Source: Melampsora larici-populina 98AG31 (lineage: Eukaryota > Basidiomycota > Pucciniomycetes > Pucciniales > Melampsoraceae). From it: DNA of 64,000 nucleotides. The position numbers and the translations under genes were made by a program. Shown in pieces: positions 33,541-44,593 of the stretch (the first letter of the stretch is position 1; every line of letters begins with the position of its first letter). The notes under the pieces were generated by a model. It did no database searches. It was not told the origin of the DNA and was given only the letters and a program-made list of their open reading frames with translations. The stretch is from positions 1,441,623 through 1,505,622 of the forward strand of contig NW_006768770.1 in assembly GCF_000204055.1 (NCBI RefSeq). The letters run 5' to 3'.

Positions 33541-36395
33541 ATGCATACACTATCATTATCCGCAATTATTTTGCTTTTATATTCATTAAGTTCTTGTTTG
33601 CGCTGCATGGCTCTCGAGAGAATTGAGACGACCGTTGGCCATATTAAAGGACAAGAAGGTCCGGGGTACAATATATGGCGAAGTCCCTCAATATTTTCCC
33701 AGACATCACCAAGAAGACGAATCTTTGGCTCAGGAAGTGCTGGAGACGTTTCGTTCTTTCACTCATCTATTGACGATATTATGCAGCAGTCGGGGTATGA
33801 TTCTGCTGGCACAAGGCTCAACGGAAGAGGACCTGAAACAGCAGAAGAACCTCTGCAAGACAAGGGAGAAAGGTATGTGCCAGATTGCTCTTGATTGATA
33901 TATGCGGATAATCCTTTGATGCTCTAATTCGACTTCAGGGATTGCTTCAGCCCATCCCCAAAACCATTTGATCCCACCTTCTCGCCGCAAGGTAATGGGT
34001 ATGAAAAGCAGATGACTCATCTACCTGATGGAAAGAGCTCACTCCACGACCATCTACCTCCCAAGTCTTCTCCCGTAAAGGTCAAAAAATTCCGCGAGAC
34101 CAAGATCAAAGCCGAAGGTCTAAAGCCTATCCAGTCTGCGATGTCATTGACCAAAGATGAAAAGCATGCAAGCGAGATTACGGATAGCAGTCCGGCCACC
34201 GGACGAGAGAATTTGGGTGCTAGTATACCTATTTTTGATGTACCTGCAAAAGACCAAGTGCAGAGGAATGCCAAAGTTCAATACAATGGTAAGAGATATG
34301 ATACTCTTCCACAAGCTGATGCGACCCCTGAGAGTGATGGCCATTCATTGGATGCGCAAAGAGAACTCCGGAAGCTGGCGCAAAATCACCAAGCTCAATC
34401 ACCAAACGCTGGAAAGGATATAGAGTCTGTCAAAGAGCCGAGAAGTCCGACTCTGCACAAGAGTATTACAGGAGACAACAACAACAAACTGATAGATGAG
34501 TCCAGGTCATTCCAGCACAAAGGAAAAGGGTTTATCAAAGCTCCCATAATCAAGTGTGCATTGCCAGAATCCGGTCCCAAATCAAACTCACAAGGTTGGC
34601 AAGAGGCACAGCGGACCAAGCTCGAAGGAAACCCGACAATATTGCGCCCGCTAACTGAAGTTCCCCCTTTTCATGGTGATGGATCTGATTTAAAGGAAAT
34701 AGCAAGAGACTTGGAAAAAGATGGAGCCAAAAGGGACTCCAGGAACTCAAATGATTGGACGGCTGTTCGTAATCCCTCTTGGGAAGTTCCCATTCATCAT
34801 GAGGTGGGAAATAAAATTCCTACCACCAAGAACAAGTTTGCAGAGATTTCTGAACAATATTCCAAGACTGAAGACGAGATTCCTGAAAATCATGTAGGAA
34901 CTGATGATGATGTCAATTCTACCTTGATGAGCATAATACCCACTGTGAAGGACAGGTCACAAGATTTTGGTCAGACACACAATGAAAAGGAGCAAGAAAG
35001 TGGGATATCAGGGTCAAGTGAAACCCAGAATGAGTTCAAAATCCAAGTTGTTAGAGAGTCCCCAAAGATTACCAAAAAGAATCACAAGAAGCATAAGAAA
35101 GGAAGCAAACATAAAAAAGGACAAAAAAACCAACATGTTGCTAAAGGTGGAAATGTAGGAATCCTAAAATCATATAAACCCTCAACCATTTTGGATGTTA
35201 TTGATGTAATAGTTTCTGAAGAAGGACAAGACCATTCAGAATCTTGTGCATGTGAATTTGTGAATAAAATTCTACATGCAGACAACCAACAAACTGGGTT
35301 GAAGATGGATTTGAATATAGCTGCTCTTGAGTACTTAGAAAAACTTGTTACTGTTCAAGAAATGATGGGGGTAATACTTCAAAGATGTCAAGTCAGGTTT
35401 AGGAACTTTCATGAAGGATGCATGAGATCTAGTGCATTGATTCAAATTTATGATGAATGGTGCATATCAAAAAATGGGCCACATTTAAAGATCGTCTATC
35501 TGATCCCATTCAAAAAGTTTGTAAAATGCTGGACATTGAGGAGCCATGGGCATTATTCAAGAATAAAAAGGTCAAAGATTGGGACATACTGTTACATGAG
35601 ATATCAATCATAAAACAGGAACCTGACCAGTACAAGAAACTTCAGTGGATTTTTGAAAATAAGTTTGAAAAGAGAATTGCTACATTTTACTTGATGTCTT
35701 CCAAAAAGTTGGGTCAAACCTCAAGAATTGTAGATAGGGTTATAAATGAAGGGGCAGTCATGCAAGGGGTATGCTTACCACTGATTGTCCGTTTTTCCAC
35801 TGTTCTGGAATTATCATCAAAGAAAACAAACTGGGGTTCACTACTTCCAGGAAAGATTTCAGAAAAGGTTAATGAATTAATAGACATTATGAAGGGAAAG
35901 TTCACTCTTCCTAACAATGAAACTATTTGGTTGTTTGAAACCACATGGGTAGAAGAATATACCAATCATTATTTAACATGCCCAAGTACTTGGATCTCTT
36001 CACTGGTCCTATCTCGTATCAAAGAATTAGCTATGCTGGCCAATTGTTCAGATGTACAGAAATGTGAGAAAGTGATGTCTAGACACCCAATAATATCTCA
36101 TGGACTTAAGTTAGGGGAAATCCTGGTTGCAACTCATGTTGGTCTTGAGATTCAAAAGGTCCATTATTTGAACTTGTTGTTTCAGAGCCAGAGGCATAAA
36201 ATGGAACCCCACTTGATAGCAAGGGGCTATATTGGAAAATGGTCTGAAGATCTGCCCAAAGATTTGAAAGCAAGGTCGCACATGTTCAAAGAATATTTTG
36301 ACCTTATGGGAAAAAAAGTTTGGGGTTTAGAGAAGTGGATTGATGATTACTTCACAGGCTATAAAATCAGGTGCCCACTCTGTAATCAACTATAA
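33541..36395 (+). pseudogene. Large secreted EGCMR-family protein, copy 1 (frameshifted)
   Basis: First of three paralogs in this window. Exon 1 (33541-33872) starts with a strong signal peptide (MHTLSLSAIILLLYSLSSC) and the block YNIWRSPSIFSQTSPRRR shared with copy 2. Exon 2 (33939-36395) has a Ser/Lys/Glu-rich middle, a Lys/His-rich basic tract (KKNHKKHKKGSKHKKGQ, about 35080-35130) and a C-terminal domain with FHEGCMRSS, VCKMLDIEEPW, CLPLIVRFSTVLELSS and HYLTCPSTWISS. The frame breaks in an A6 run at 35469-35474. With one more base the protein would be about 929 residues, matching copy 2. The break could be a true mutation, a homopolymer error or a -1 ribosomal shift site. Function not recognised; the N terminus indicates entry into the secretory pathway. 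Confidence 0.75.
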
Positions 36396-36869
36396 CACTG
36401 ATCAAAAATGTGAACCCCCACTTAGGTTACAAGATTTCTGACTCACCATTATGCTTAAATATATCCAAGATTCAGAATTGTCTTTATGATCACAAATATA
36501 GACTAATATGTGGAATCAATGTGTATCTTCATGTGGTTTACTCTGAAAGCTTTATCATCAAAACTCACAGATATCCTATGTGACCAGCAGATAGCAGGGA
36601 CATGGGATCCATGTTTTTGTAAATACTTAGCCTCCTGATTTTCAAATGTGACATGTGCAATCCTGTGTAAACTATCCCTTGAAAATACATCCAATAGATC
36701 TTACGATGACTTTTGGCCCATTGGAAAACTGTGTGGGTATAGTGGTTTTACTCTTAGTAATTTTTTTTGAGGTCCCATGAAATTGAAAGGAACAATGCAG
36801 GTTCATGATTCAAGTGACACTGGATTGTTTGTGAGGCACAGATTGTCTCCAGAATTTTACTCTAAGATC
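36396..36869. other. Intergenic region
   Basis: 3' flank of copy 1, with no gene seen. Its right end holds one copy of the 8-bp duplication (36862-36869) that flanks the adjacent MITE. Confidence 0.4.
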
Positions 36870-37225
36870 AAGGCTGCCACTATACTATACTGTACTATAC
36901 TGCACTATACTATACTGTACTATACTGCACTATACTATACTGGACCTGAAATATACTTGGTATAGTATATTTCCAAACATGGTATAGTATAGTGCAGTAT
37001 AGTATAGTATAATTGAAATATACTGCGGTACATATATAAAAACTTATCAACAACTTGTATGGGTGTCTTCCAGGTATGTTTGGTAAATCCAAATATACTG
37101 GGTATATTTTCAGCATAGTATAAGTATAAATATACTAGTATAATCCATATAATGCCTAGTATAGTATACTTGAAATATACTATACCAACAGTATAATATA
37201 CCGGTATAGTATAGTGGCAGCCTTG
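36870..37225. mobile_element. hAT-like MITE rich in actatac repeats
   Basis: A 356-bp element with terminal inverted repeats (left aaggctgccactatactata, right its complement ending in gcagccttg). It is flanked by an 8-bp direct repeat, ctaagatc, at 36862-36869 and 37226-37233, the duplication length typical of hAT transposons. The interior is mostly short actatac/gtatagt-type repeats in both orientations, so it can fold on itself. There is no coding capacity. The terminal base is ambiguous because the flanking C could belong to either the element or the duplication. Confidence 0.85.
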
Positions 37226-37233
37226 CTAAGATC

Positions 37234-38784
37234 ATGTGTGAACCATGTTTCACTATCAAGATTTGACACCATCCCCTTACAGGAGTTCCTCCGGCCCATT
37301 GTTATTCCATTAACTCCTTGAACAATACATGAAGCTTTGAGCTTATAGTAGTAGATATTTGTGTCATGTGATACAGTTTTTCAGTATCCATTTCAATAGA
37401 ACTCAGGAGAGAAATACTTTTCATATTCTGTGAAACCCCTTATGGAGTCAGCTCCCAAATAAATAGATAGAAAAGGTCTTGCTCCATATCACTGGTATGA
37501 GGGTAGCTCCACTGGGAAAGGGATAGGTGGAGATGGGATCCTCATCACACAAACTGTATAATCCCAGTGAAGGAGCTTCCCACAACTTGGTTTGGTTCTC
37601 CTTATACTGGGTAGTGGGTAGCCCCCCCCTGATTTTTTAGTTTATTGATATCAGCATACCAACTCCCTTTGAGGCAGAAAGGGAGATTAGGAATAGTAAA
37701 ACAGAATCTACCAGAGAGTCAACCCAGTTTTTGTGACATGAATAGATATATAATTGGGATGGCATGGTGACTAAAGAAAAGTAATTCATCCACAGGGGCT
37801 GCCATCTAGTCCAAATACCACCCTTTTTACCCAGGCTATAGACTGGGACCCCACAGATTCTTGACCAGCCAGACCTACCTTTTAGAATGTACTGTTTGAT
37901 ACCAACACACAATTTGAGCTTTCTATTATATAAACAACCAATATGAACCACTATTTGTAGTATACTCCAGTGAAGGACCAGTAATGGTCTTCCCAATTGA
38001 TTATCAATCCTGAATCTGTTCCTTGATTTTTAGCTGTTGGTATATTCAATCCCATCATCAAGATCCACTCTCTGGAACCAAAATACAATAGCAGAGGGAA
38101 AACAAATCCATACTTGAAGATAAAAGGGATGTGAATAGAGCATCTGACTCAGGAAATGCACCCACCACAAACACACAAAGACAGCATTCAGTAAACGAAA
38201 GATAATTCAAATTGACTGGGTTGCTTGTCATTCCTTGTTGATTGCATATACCCATTCTTGCAAAGCAGGACGTCCGACTCCAGCAAAACAGAGTGTTTGT
38301 AAACTCATCTTTTATAGGACATTACCTTAAATTATAGGTGAGATCCTGAGTTGTTATAGCAATCTCAAAAGACACACCACACCATTGGAAAGTCTCATTA
38401 GGTTTTGACCCTTGATTTTTTGATATACAATTGTGAGGCTTGGATGAACAAGCTTTACAAGAGTGAATGTAAGTCGAGAGCTTGTGATGGGAACCATGTA
38501 GTCAAAGGTCCTGGGAGTCTGGAAAAGGGAGGACATAAGCATGAAACAAAGCAGATCCCAAATGTTGAGCTAGGAAGGTGTTTTGGAATGTGATTCAATT
38601 TCAAGTTCTGATTGAAGTATCATATATATCACCTGTTTCATATTATTTTGTGAAAATGTTTCAGCACAAAGATGTTACATCTTAGCACAGGAATAAGAAG
38701 AGATGGATTTAGTGAGAATGAGCCCAGGAAAATCATTTCATACAAAAATTGTATTCATCATCCATTAAAAACTCTACAAAAAAT
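37234..38784. other. Intergenic region, no gene supported
   Basis: One minus-strand frame (37637-37996, 119 codons) and several smaller ones are open but show no domain or splice context. The last 100 bases lead into EGCMR-family copy 2. Confidence 0.4.
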
Positions 38785-41663
38785 ATGCCACAGTCTTTGT
38801 CAATTTACAATCTGCAATGGTACATCCTGACTTTCATGCTATGTGCAACTCAAATCTCATTTCATTCTCTAGCATTACAAAACATTAAAGCAAGTGAGAA
38901 TGAAGTACAAGAAGCAAAATCAATGAACTACAATGTCTGGACAAGCCCAGCTATATTTTCAAAATCATCTCCAAGGAGACAACTATCTGGGTCAACTGAC
39001 CCAGATAAGTTTTCATTGTATGCTACATCCCCAGAAGATATATTCCAGCAGAGTAGGGGCCATACCTCAAAAAAACTGGTTGAGACAATACTTCATTGCA
39101 GAGAAAGATTTGCTGTCAAAGGGCCAAGAAAGTATGTACATTTCCTCAGAAATACAATTCATATTTTCAATGATACACATGGATCAGTGAATATTTTCTT
39201 GCTCACTTAATTTCTACTCTTTCTTGTGAAACATCACAATGCTTCTTTCAAAGCAATCCTGAAGGCATAGATTCACGCACTGATGAGCCAAATCATGCAA
39301 CTTCTTGGTCCAAGTCTTCAGAAAGATATATAGAAGAACCTGGGAATTCAAGAGTAAATGACAGAAGTGCCAGTTCATCACAATCATCAGGACCCACAAC
39401 ACATGCTCAATTTTATACAGATCCAAATCAGGTTCAGGATTTCAAAAGTGTTTTTTTGAGAAACCCTCCAGACTTAACAAAGATAAATTCTGAAAGGCTG
39501 ATCAAGGATAACAATTCAAAGGATAAGGTAACAAACACAATGTCATATGATTCTGAACGCAGTGGATCACATTCTCTTCAGGAACCTCAAAAACTCTCCA
39601 CAAAGATTGTGACTGTCAGTCATTCTGAAGAGCTAAAAAGTCAGGCCTTCCAGTTACATCATTCAAAACCCTTGAAGAATGAAATCAAAGAAACACTGAT
39701 GAGTAAGTCTGGAGGTCCTCTGAACAAAGATAAGGAAATAAAATCAAGCAAAGTGATAGAAATCTCTTCTACATCAACTGATGATCCCAAAGGAAAGTCT
39801 TTGGATGAAGAACAGTGGAAGGTTGTCAAGGGGAAGGGGAAGGGGAAAGGGAAACTATCCAAGAATCATAATCAGGCTTTGCTCAGTGGGGATGCTGATG
39901 AATTGAAAGCTGGAAATCAAGCTGGTGAAATCCCATGGGAATCATTAAAATTTGAAGCCTTGAATTCAGACTCTAAAGAATCCAAAAATATTCATGAGAA
40001 GACAGTTCAAGAAGCTCAGGAGCACAGTTATATAAGAAATGACTCAAGTGAAGGCTCTGGAAGATCATCAAATGAGTTGGCTAGTGCGTCCAAGAGTCAT
40101 GGGGAGACTTTTGTAGAAGACAACAAAGGGGGTGAAACTCATGTTTCCGTACATGATATTTCACCAAGTGCTGTAGATCAGGTCAGCTCCACAAGAATAT
40201 TTCCAGGGGATGTGTTCCAACCCACAAAAAAGCACCCTTCTCAGATGCAGCAGAAGGGTAGAAAAAAGAAAGGAGGACAAAGACTTAGATCAACATCTAG
40301 AGTTAAAAACACTGATTTGAGTGATGAGCCCAAAGAAGTTGAGGCTTTAAATATCCCAAGCAAAGAACACAAGCAGAAGGAAACAAGAGAGAAGGAATCT
40401 TATACTGGTTTATCTTTTGATGAATTTTTCAAAGTGGTCTTTCAGGAGGAAAGAAAAGAGATTGGTGTGGATATCATTGCTGATGATTCTACATTTAGAT
40501 ACCTTGATTCAATCAAGAAAGACAATGCGGATATGTTAAAAAAGGCTTATGAAAAAGCACAGCTTGCAATTTGGAAGTTTGATGAAGGTTGCATGAGAAC
40601 TACTTCATTTTCTAAGATGTATGAGGAATACATCATTCAAAGAAGATGGAGAACTTATGAAGGAAGACTTCATGATGATATCAAGAAGGTTTGCAAGATC
40701 CTCAGAGCTGATGAGAAATGGCCATTATATGAACAAGCCACTGAATCTGATTGGAAAGAGCTATCAGTTGCATTGTCTACAGTGAAAGAAGAGGAGTACA
40801 AGTACAAGCAACTATGCTGGTTGTTTTCAGGGTACCTTTGGAATAGGGTTGCTACATTTCACTTGAGTGTCAATAAAGCATATCAGAATTCTAATATAAT
40901 GCAAAGGGTCTTGCAAGATGGAGCAATTGAGAAAGGTGCAAGTCTGCCTGTTCTAGCTTGTATATCTGATGTCCTTGAGCTTGGATCAGAGAGGGTTTTC
41001 TGGGAGACCTTATCCCAAGATGACATCAATAAAAAGGCACTCATGTTGATAAATATAATGAAGGGAGAGTTTACCCTACCTGATGGTCAAACTCTCCACA
41101 TCTTTCATCATGGGTGGAATAGTGAATACACCAGATACTATCTAGCATGTCCAACAAAATTCCTGTGCAAGATTTTCAACTCACGTTTAAGACAACTGGC
41201 AGTCTTGGCTAACAGGGGTGGCAGCTATGACCATGTTGACAAAAGCAGTAGTGATGTTCCTGAAAAACTAAGTGATAGTGCTGTTCCTGAAATCAAAAGT
41301 GGTAATGATATTCCTGAGGACAAAAGGGGAAGTGATGTTCCTGAAAAGAAAAGTGACAAAGCCCAAGATATAGATGATGTGAAAATTACTCCAGGAGAGG
41401 CTTTGGTCTCAATCCATGTTGCCCTTGAGATTGAGAAGCTGAAAGAACTTAAATCAGTCTTCAAATCACAGAAAGGTAAAGGAAGATACTTTGGTATTTG
41501 GAATCCAGAAGTTTCACTTGACTTGATGAGTAAAGCAGTCTCTTTTAAGCAGTTTTTTGATTTCTTTGATCACAAGGTTCTGGGGTTCAAAAAATTCATG
41601 GAACAATACAAAGCAAGCTTCTCAACTAAGGAGAAATCTGTGATAACTGAAAGAGGGTTTTGA
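38785..41663 (+). CDS. Large secreted EGCMR-family protein, copy 2 (intact)
   Basis: Two exons (38785-39131 and 39254-41663) give 918 residues, with the intron in the same phase as in copy 1. The N terminus MPQSLSIYNLQWYILTFMLC is signal-peptide-like, followed by the family block YNVWTSPAIFSKSSPRRQLSG and EDIFQQS. The middle is Ser/Lys/Glu-rich with EEQWKVVKGKGKGKGK (about 39808-39855), IPWESLKFEALNSDS and a basic stretch KKHPSQMQQKGRKKKGGQR. The C-terminal domain of about 400 residues has KFDEGCMRTTSF, KVCKILRADEKWPL, SLPVLACISDVLELGS and RYYLACPTKFLCK. An insertion near 41240-41380 repeats a 12-13 residue unit of the type SDVPEKKSD four times. The exon 2 acceptor is chosen by frame and is moderately certain. 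No known domain is recognised; a lineage-specific secreted protein is inferred. Confidence 0.75.
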
Positions 41664-42826
41664 GCCATTTTTTATCATTGCAAAGTTTTTGAACATGAAA
41701 AGTGGACTTCTATGAAAAAGTTTGAGGCTTGTGTAGTTCTCCAGTTTCAAAATTGTGGTAAATTTTTGTCTGATGTGACAGCTCTACAGGTTCCCCAAAA
41801 TGTTCATCTAGTTTTTTACATCACACAGTTTGATACGGGCAGTCATGAAAATTGTTTTGTTGTCAGTTCCCTTCTACAAGGGATTTGTTCTTTGCATTCA
41901 TTTGGTTTTGTTGAGAATTACGGGATATAAAGTAGAAGCCCGGCACGTGCCCGGCTAAGTGTCACAGCCTTGTGATAAATTATGATTTCCATAGCACATG
42001 ATATATGCAAAAGCTTAAGATCAATATTGCTTCTAGAGAGAATCTCACAGATGTTCATAGTCACCTGATAGGATCATGGGTACAGAGTTCTTGAGATCAC
42101 TAAAACAGGTTTATAAGATCCTTGAAAAGTGCTTCTTTTGTGCATTGGTGCCTACACTAAATATACCTCTGAAGTGGTGCCACAGTCTTCACACATCTGG
42201 AAATGTTACCAAAATAATTTCAATCAAATTCATGAGGCCATAGGAATATTTGCATGTTGACAATTTTAAATTCTTTGAACATGGAATCCTAGAAACTTGT
42301 AGAGCAGGTGTGTAGGACTTTCTTGGATCAACAATATCCATAATTTGATATAAAGTAACAAGTTTCAGGTGAAACAGACCTGATTGATAATTCTTGCAAT
42401 CAAATATACCCTGCAATAGGTTGACTAATGCGTACCACCCAGGGAGTGAATTGAACATAACCTCACAACTTACGTGACTCTCAGCAAAAATGTCATACCC
42501 TACAGATGCTAAGAAACTGTATGGAATTGTCCAAGATCTCATCAAGCCTACACTATTTTTTTGATTTTGCAAAGAGTGACTTTAAATACAACACAACATT
42601 CAAAAGAATCCAATAATTCAATCATCTCAAGCATAGAAATCAAAGTAGTGTATTGAGACGTTTGCACACGTGCTATATTCTTAGTACAAATAAGGTATCA
42701 ACTAAACTACGCGCACTACCCGGTGAGAGTTTGTTCCCGAAGACCCCATCATAGGTGAAAATCATATGAGGACGGATGGACTTGTGGAAAGCGCTTATCA
42801 AGGTAGAGAGATAAATAATTTTCGAG
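41664..42826. other. Intergenic region, no gene supported
   Basis: A minus-strand frame (42189-42572) has no recognisable features. A GC-rich near-palindrome, gcccggcacgtgcccggc, lies at about 41938-41955 in otherwise AT-rich sequence. Confidence 0.4.
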
Positions 42827-43994
42827 TTAATTTGATTTTCCATACATTCTTAATACTCTGTCTTCTATACTATCAAGCTTGAGATTAGAGTTTTTATCAT
42901 AAATAACTTTATGATCGACCAATTTCAAATTCTCCACTTCTGCCTTGAAAAGTTTCTTATAATCAACTTGTTGACCTGGCATGACCATGCTAGGAGTCGC
43001 TCCAGTACCACCCATCGCCAGAGAATTTGATCCATCCGCCGCTATTGAAGATGAGAGGATTGTCAATCAGTTACCTCTTTAGAAGGGACAGGGGAGATAT
43101 GCAGAGGAAAATGACAAACCATTTCCGTCTCCCAGAATCAACCGGTAGAGAGAGTTCAAACCAAAGAGATTAAGGAAGTACCAAGATAGAGATGATACCC
43201 AACTGATGTGCATATCGGGTGTTTCGATACCTCTCTGAAGCATTTGCTTGAATCCGTTTGGTAGGGGAAAGGGTAATTTGACTGTAATCACATCACATGA
43301 GTTATCACTCAAATTCACTTGAAATATCTGCACTTACCACACACGAACCCAAAGAAGAAAGCATTGATCCATCCCATGATCTAAAAGAGCGCACAGTATT
43401 GAGCAACCCCCGTTATAAAACGGTTGACCGGCTGCAATTCGTGGCAAGAGCCTACTTGAGCTTCTCAAAATGATGGAAAACTTACCACTGTTTGTGGAAT
43501 CATCATTACCATTTGTTTCTTCATACCATCCATCATTCCATCCATATTAGCAGCTTCTAATGGATTAGGTGGTACAGCTGGAGCATCTTCTTTTCCAGGT
43601 TGTTTGGAAACTTCATGATCACTCAAATAAGATCCACTTTCAAGTGCTTGAATTAACACCTGTCTTCTATTTTCAAATCTTGTGGTATTCAAAAAATGAC
43701 CATTTGATCGGAAACAATTCGCTCGAAGTAATATACGTTGTTCTCGAAGTGCTATCAATGAAATCGGTTTAGGATCGGTATGAAGTAATTGCATTGCATA
43801 ATGTCGTAAGATTCCAACCAATAACATAACCAAGGTGATGGGCAATAGTACCCTTACCTTTGCCCGAGATACATGAATGTCAATTGATCAGTCGCTTGAA
43901 TTCAAAAAACCTTTAAACTTGAAGGATGAATGTAACTTTACCAGTTTCGTATAGCTGGATCAAGCCGAATATCTTGCTCTGACCATGTCGACAT
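42827..43994 (-). CDS. EMC3: ER membrane protein complex subunit 3
   Basis: Core subunit of the EMC, the Oxa1-superfamily insertase that places tail-anchored and polytopic proteins into the ER membrane. Five exons read down the minus strand: 43994-43942, 43852-43486, 43380-43338, 43281-43120 and 43041-42827, giving 279 residues, normal for the family. Conserved sequence runs through every junction: [21 protein letters not shown] (first membrane segment), [85 protein letters not shown] and [16 protein letters not shown]. The donor before the last exon is gtttgt, unlike the gtaag-type donors of the others. Confidence 0.95.
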
Positions 43995-44013
43995 CCTGTA
44001 ATGTTATGTCTGG

Positions 44014-44230
44014 ATGATTGTTTACGATTTGCCTGATTTTGTGTGTTGGAATGAATGTAGGTCGAGGAAAGCTTTGATTCCAGTCAGCAGGCTTTGTGAT
44101 CACGCTCACACCCGGCGTGTTTTTCAGGGCTTAGGGCATGGCTGGGGCCATGGCCTTACACCCGGGGCGCCCTGCCCTAGCAAAGCCCTGGTGAACAGGG
44201 GCTTTAGCAGGGCGCCCTAGCCTTATTGGA
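44014..44230. repeat. GC-rich inverted repeat (hairpin)
   Basis: The arms 44165-44190 and 44196-44219 pair as gggcgccctgc...aaagccctg against caggggctttagcagggcgccc, with a short bulge and a 5-base loop. The adjacent stretch 44126-44160 is also GC-rich and self-complementary (catggctggggccatg). It lies between EMC3 and the ataxin-10 homologue, whose surroundings are AT-rich. A small folded-back mobile element is possible. Confidence 0.6.
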
Positions 44231-44353
44231 GGTCCCTGGTTGACACGTTGAGCCGCATCAATCTTGCTTCTCCACACACCATAAGATGCCACCAACACCT
44301 ACACATAGAACATCAACAAGCTCATCTTCCATACATACATCCACTGGTCATCG

Positions 44354-44593
44354 ATGGCTCCCGAACTCGATCTTGAGTTTATCTGGGGTCTGTCATACCC
44401 GAGTCCCCTCGGGCGGACTTCGAACTTTCCAGCCAGTCCTTTGTCCCGAATCCCCCATGAACATTTCGGAGAAACCCGAGATCACCAATTCCAAGAAAGA
44501 TCCGAGCTGATCCCACTTTTAATTTCTTTTGAATTCAACCACATCAATACGCCAAAAAGAAAATTCCCTTTAGAACCAAAAGAAAAAGGATGA
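44354..44593 (+). CDS. Upstream ORF overlapping the ataxin-10 homologue start
   Basis: A 79-codon frame (MAPELDLEFIWGLSYPSPLG...) ends in a TGA that overlaps the next start as ATGA at 44590-44593. It is rich in Pro, Ser, Glu and Phe and has no recognised domain. It could be a translated upstream ORF, or the true N terminus joined by an unrecognised intron. Confidence 0.3.
   Translation: MAPELDLEFIWGLSYPSPLGRTSNFPASPLSRIPHEHFGETRDHQFQERSELIPLLISFEFNHINTPKRKFPLEPKEKG

Noticed and set aside
36870..37225. CRISPR-like array of short repeats
   Set aside because: The actatac units are contiguous microsatellite-type repeats inside an inverted-repeat element, without spacers, in a eukaryotic genome.
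37637..37996. 119-codon minus-strand ORF
   Set aside because: No start context, domain or neighbouring exons; unlike the composition of the clear genes.
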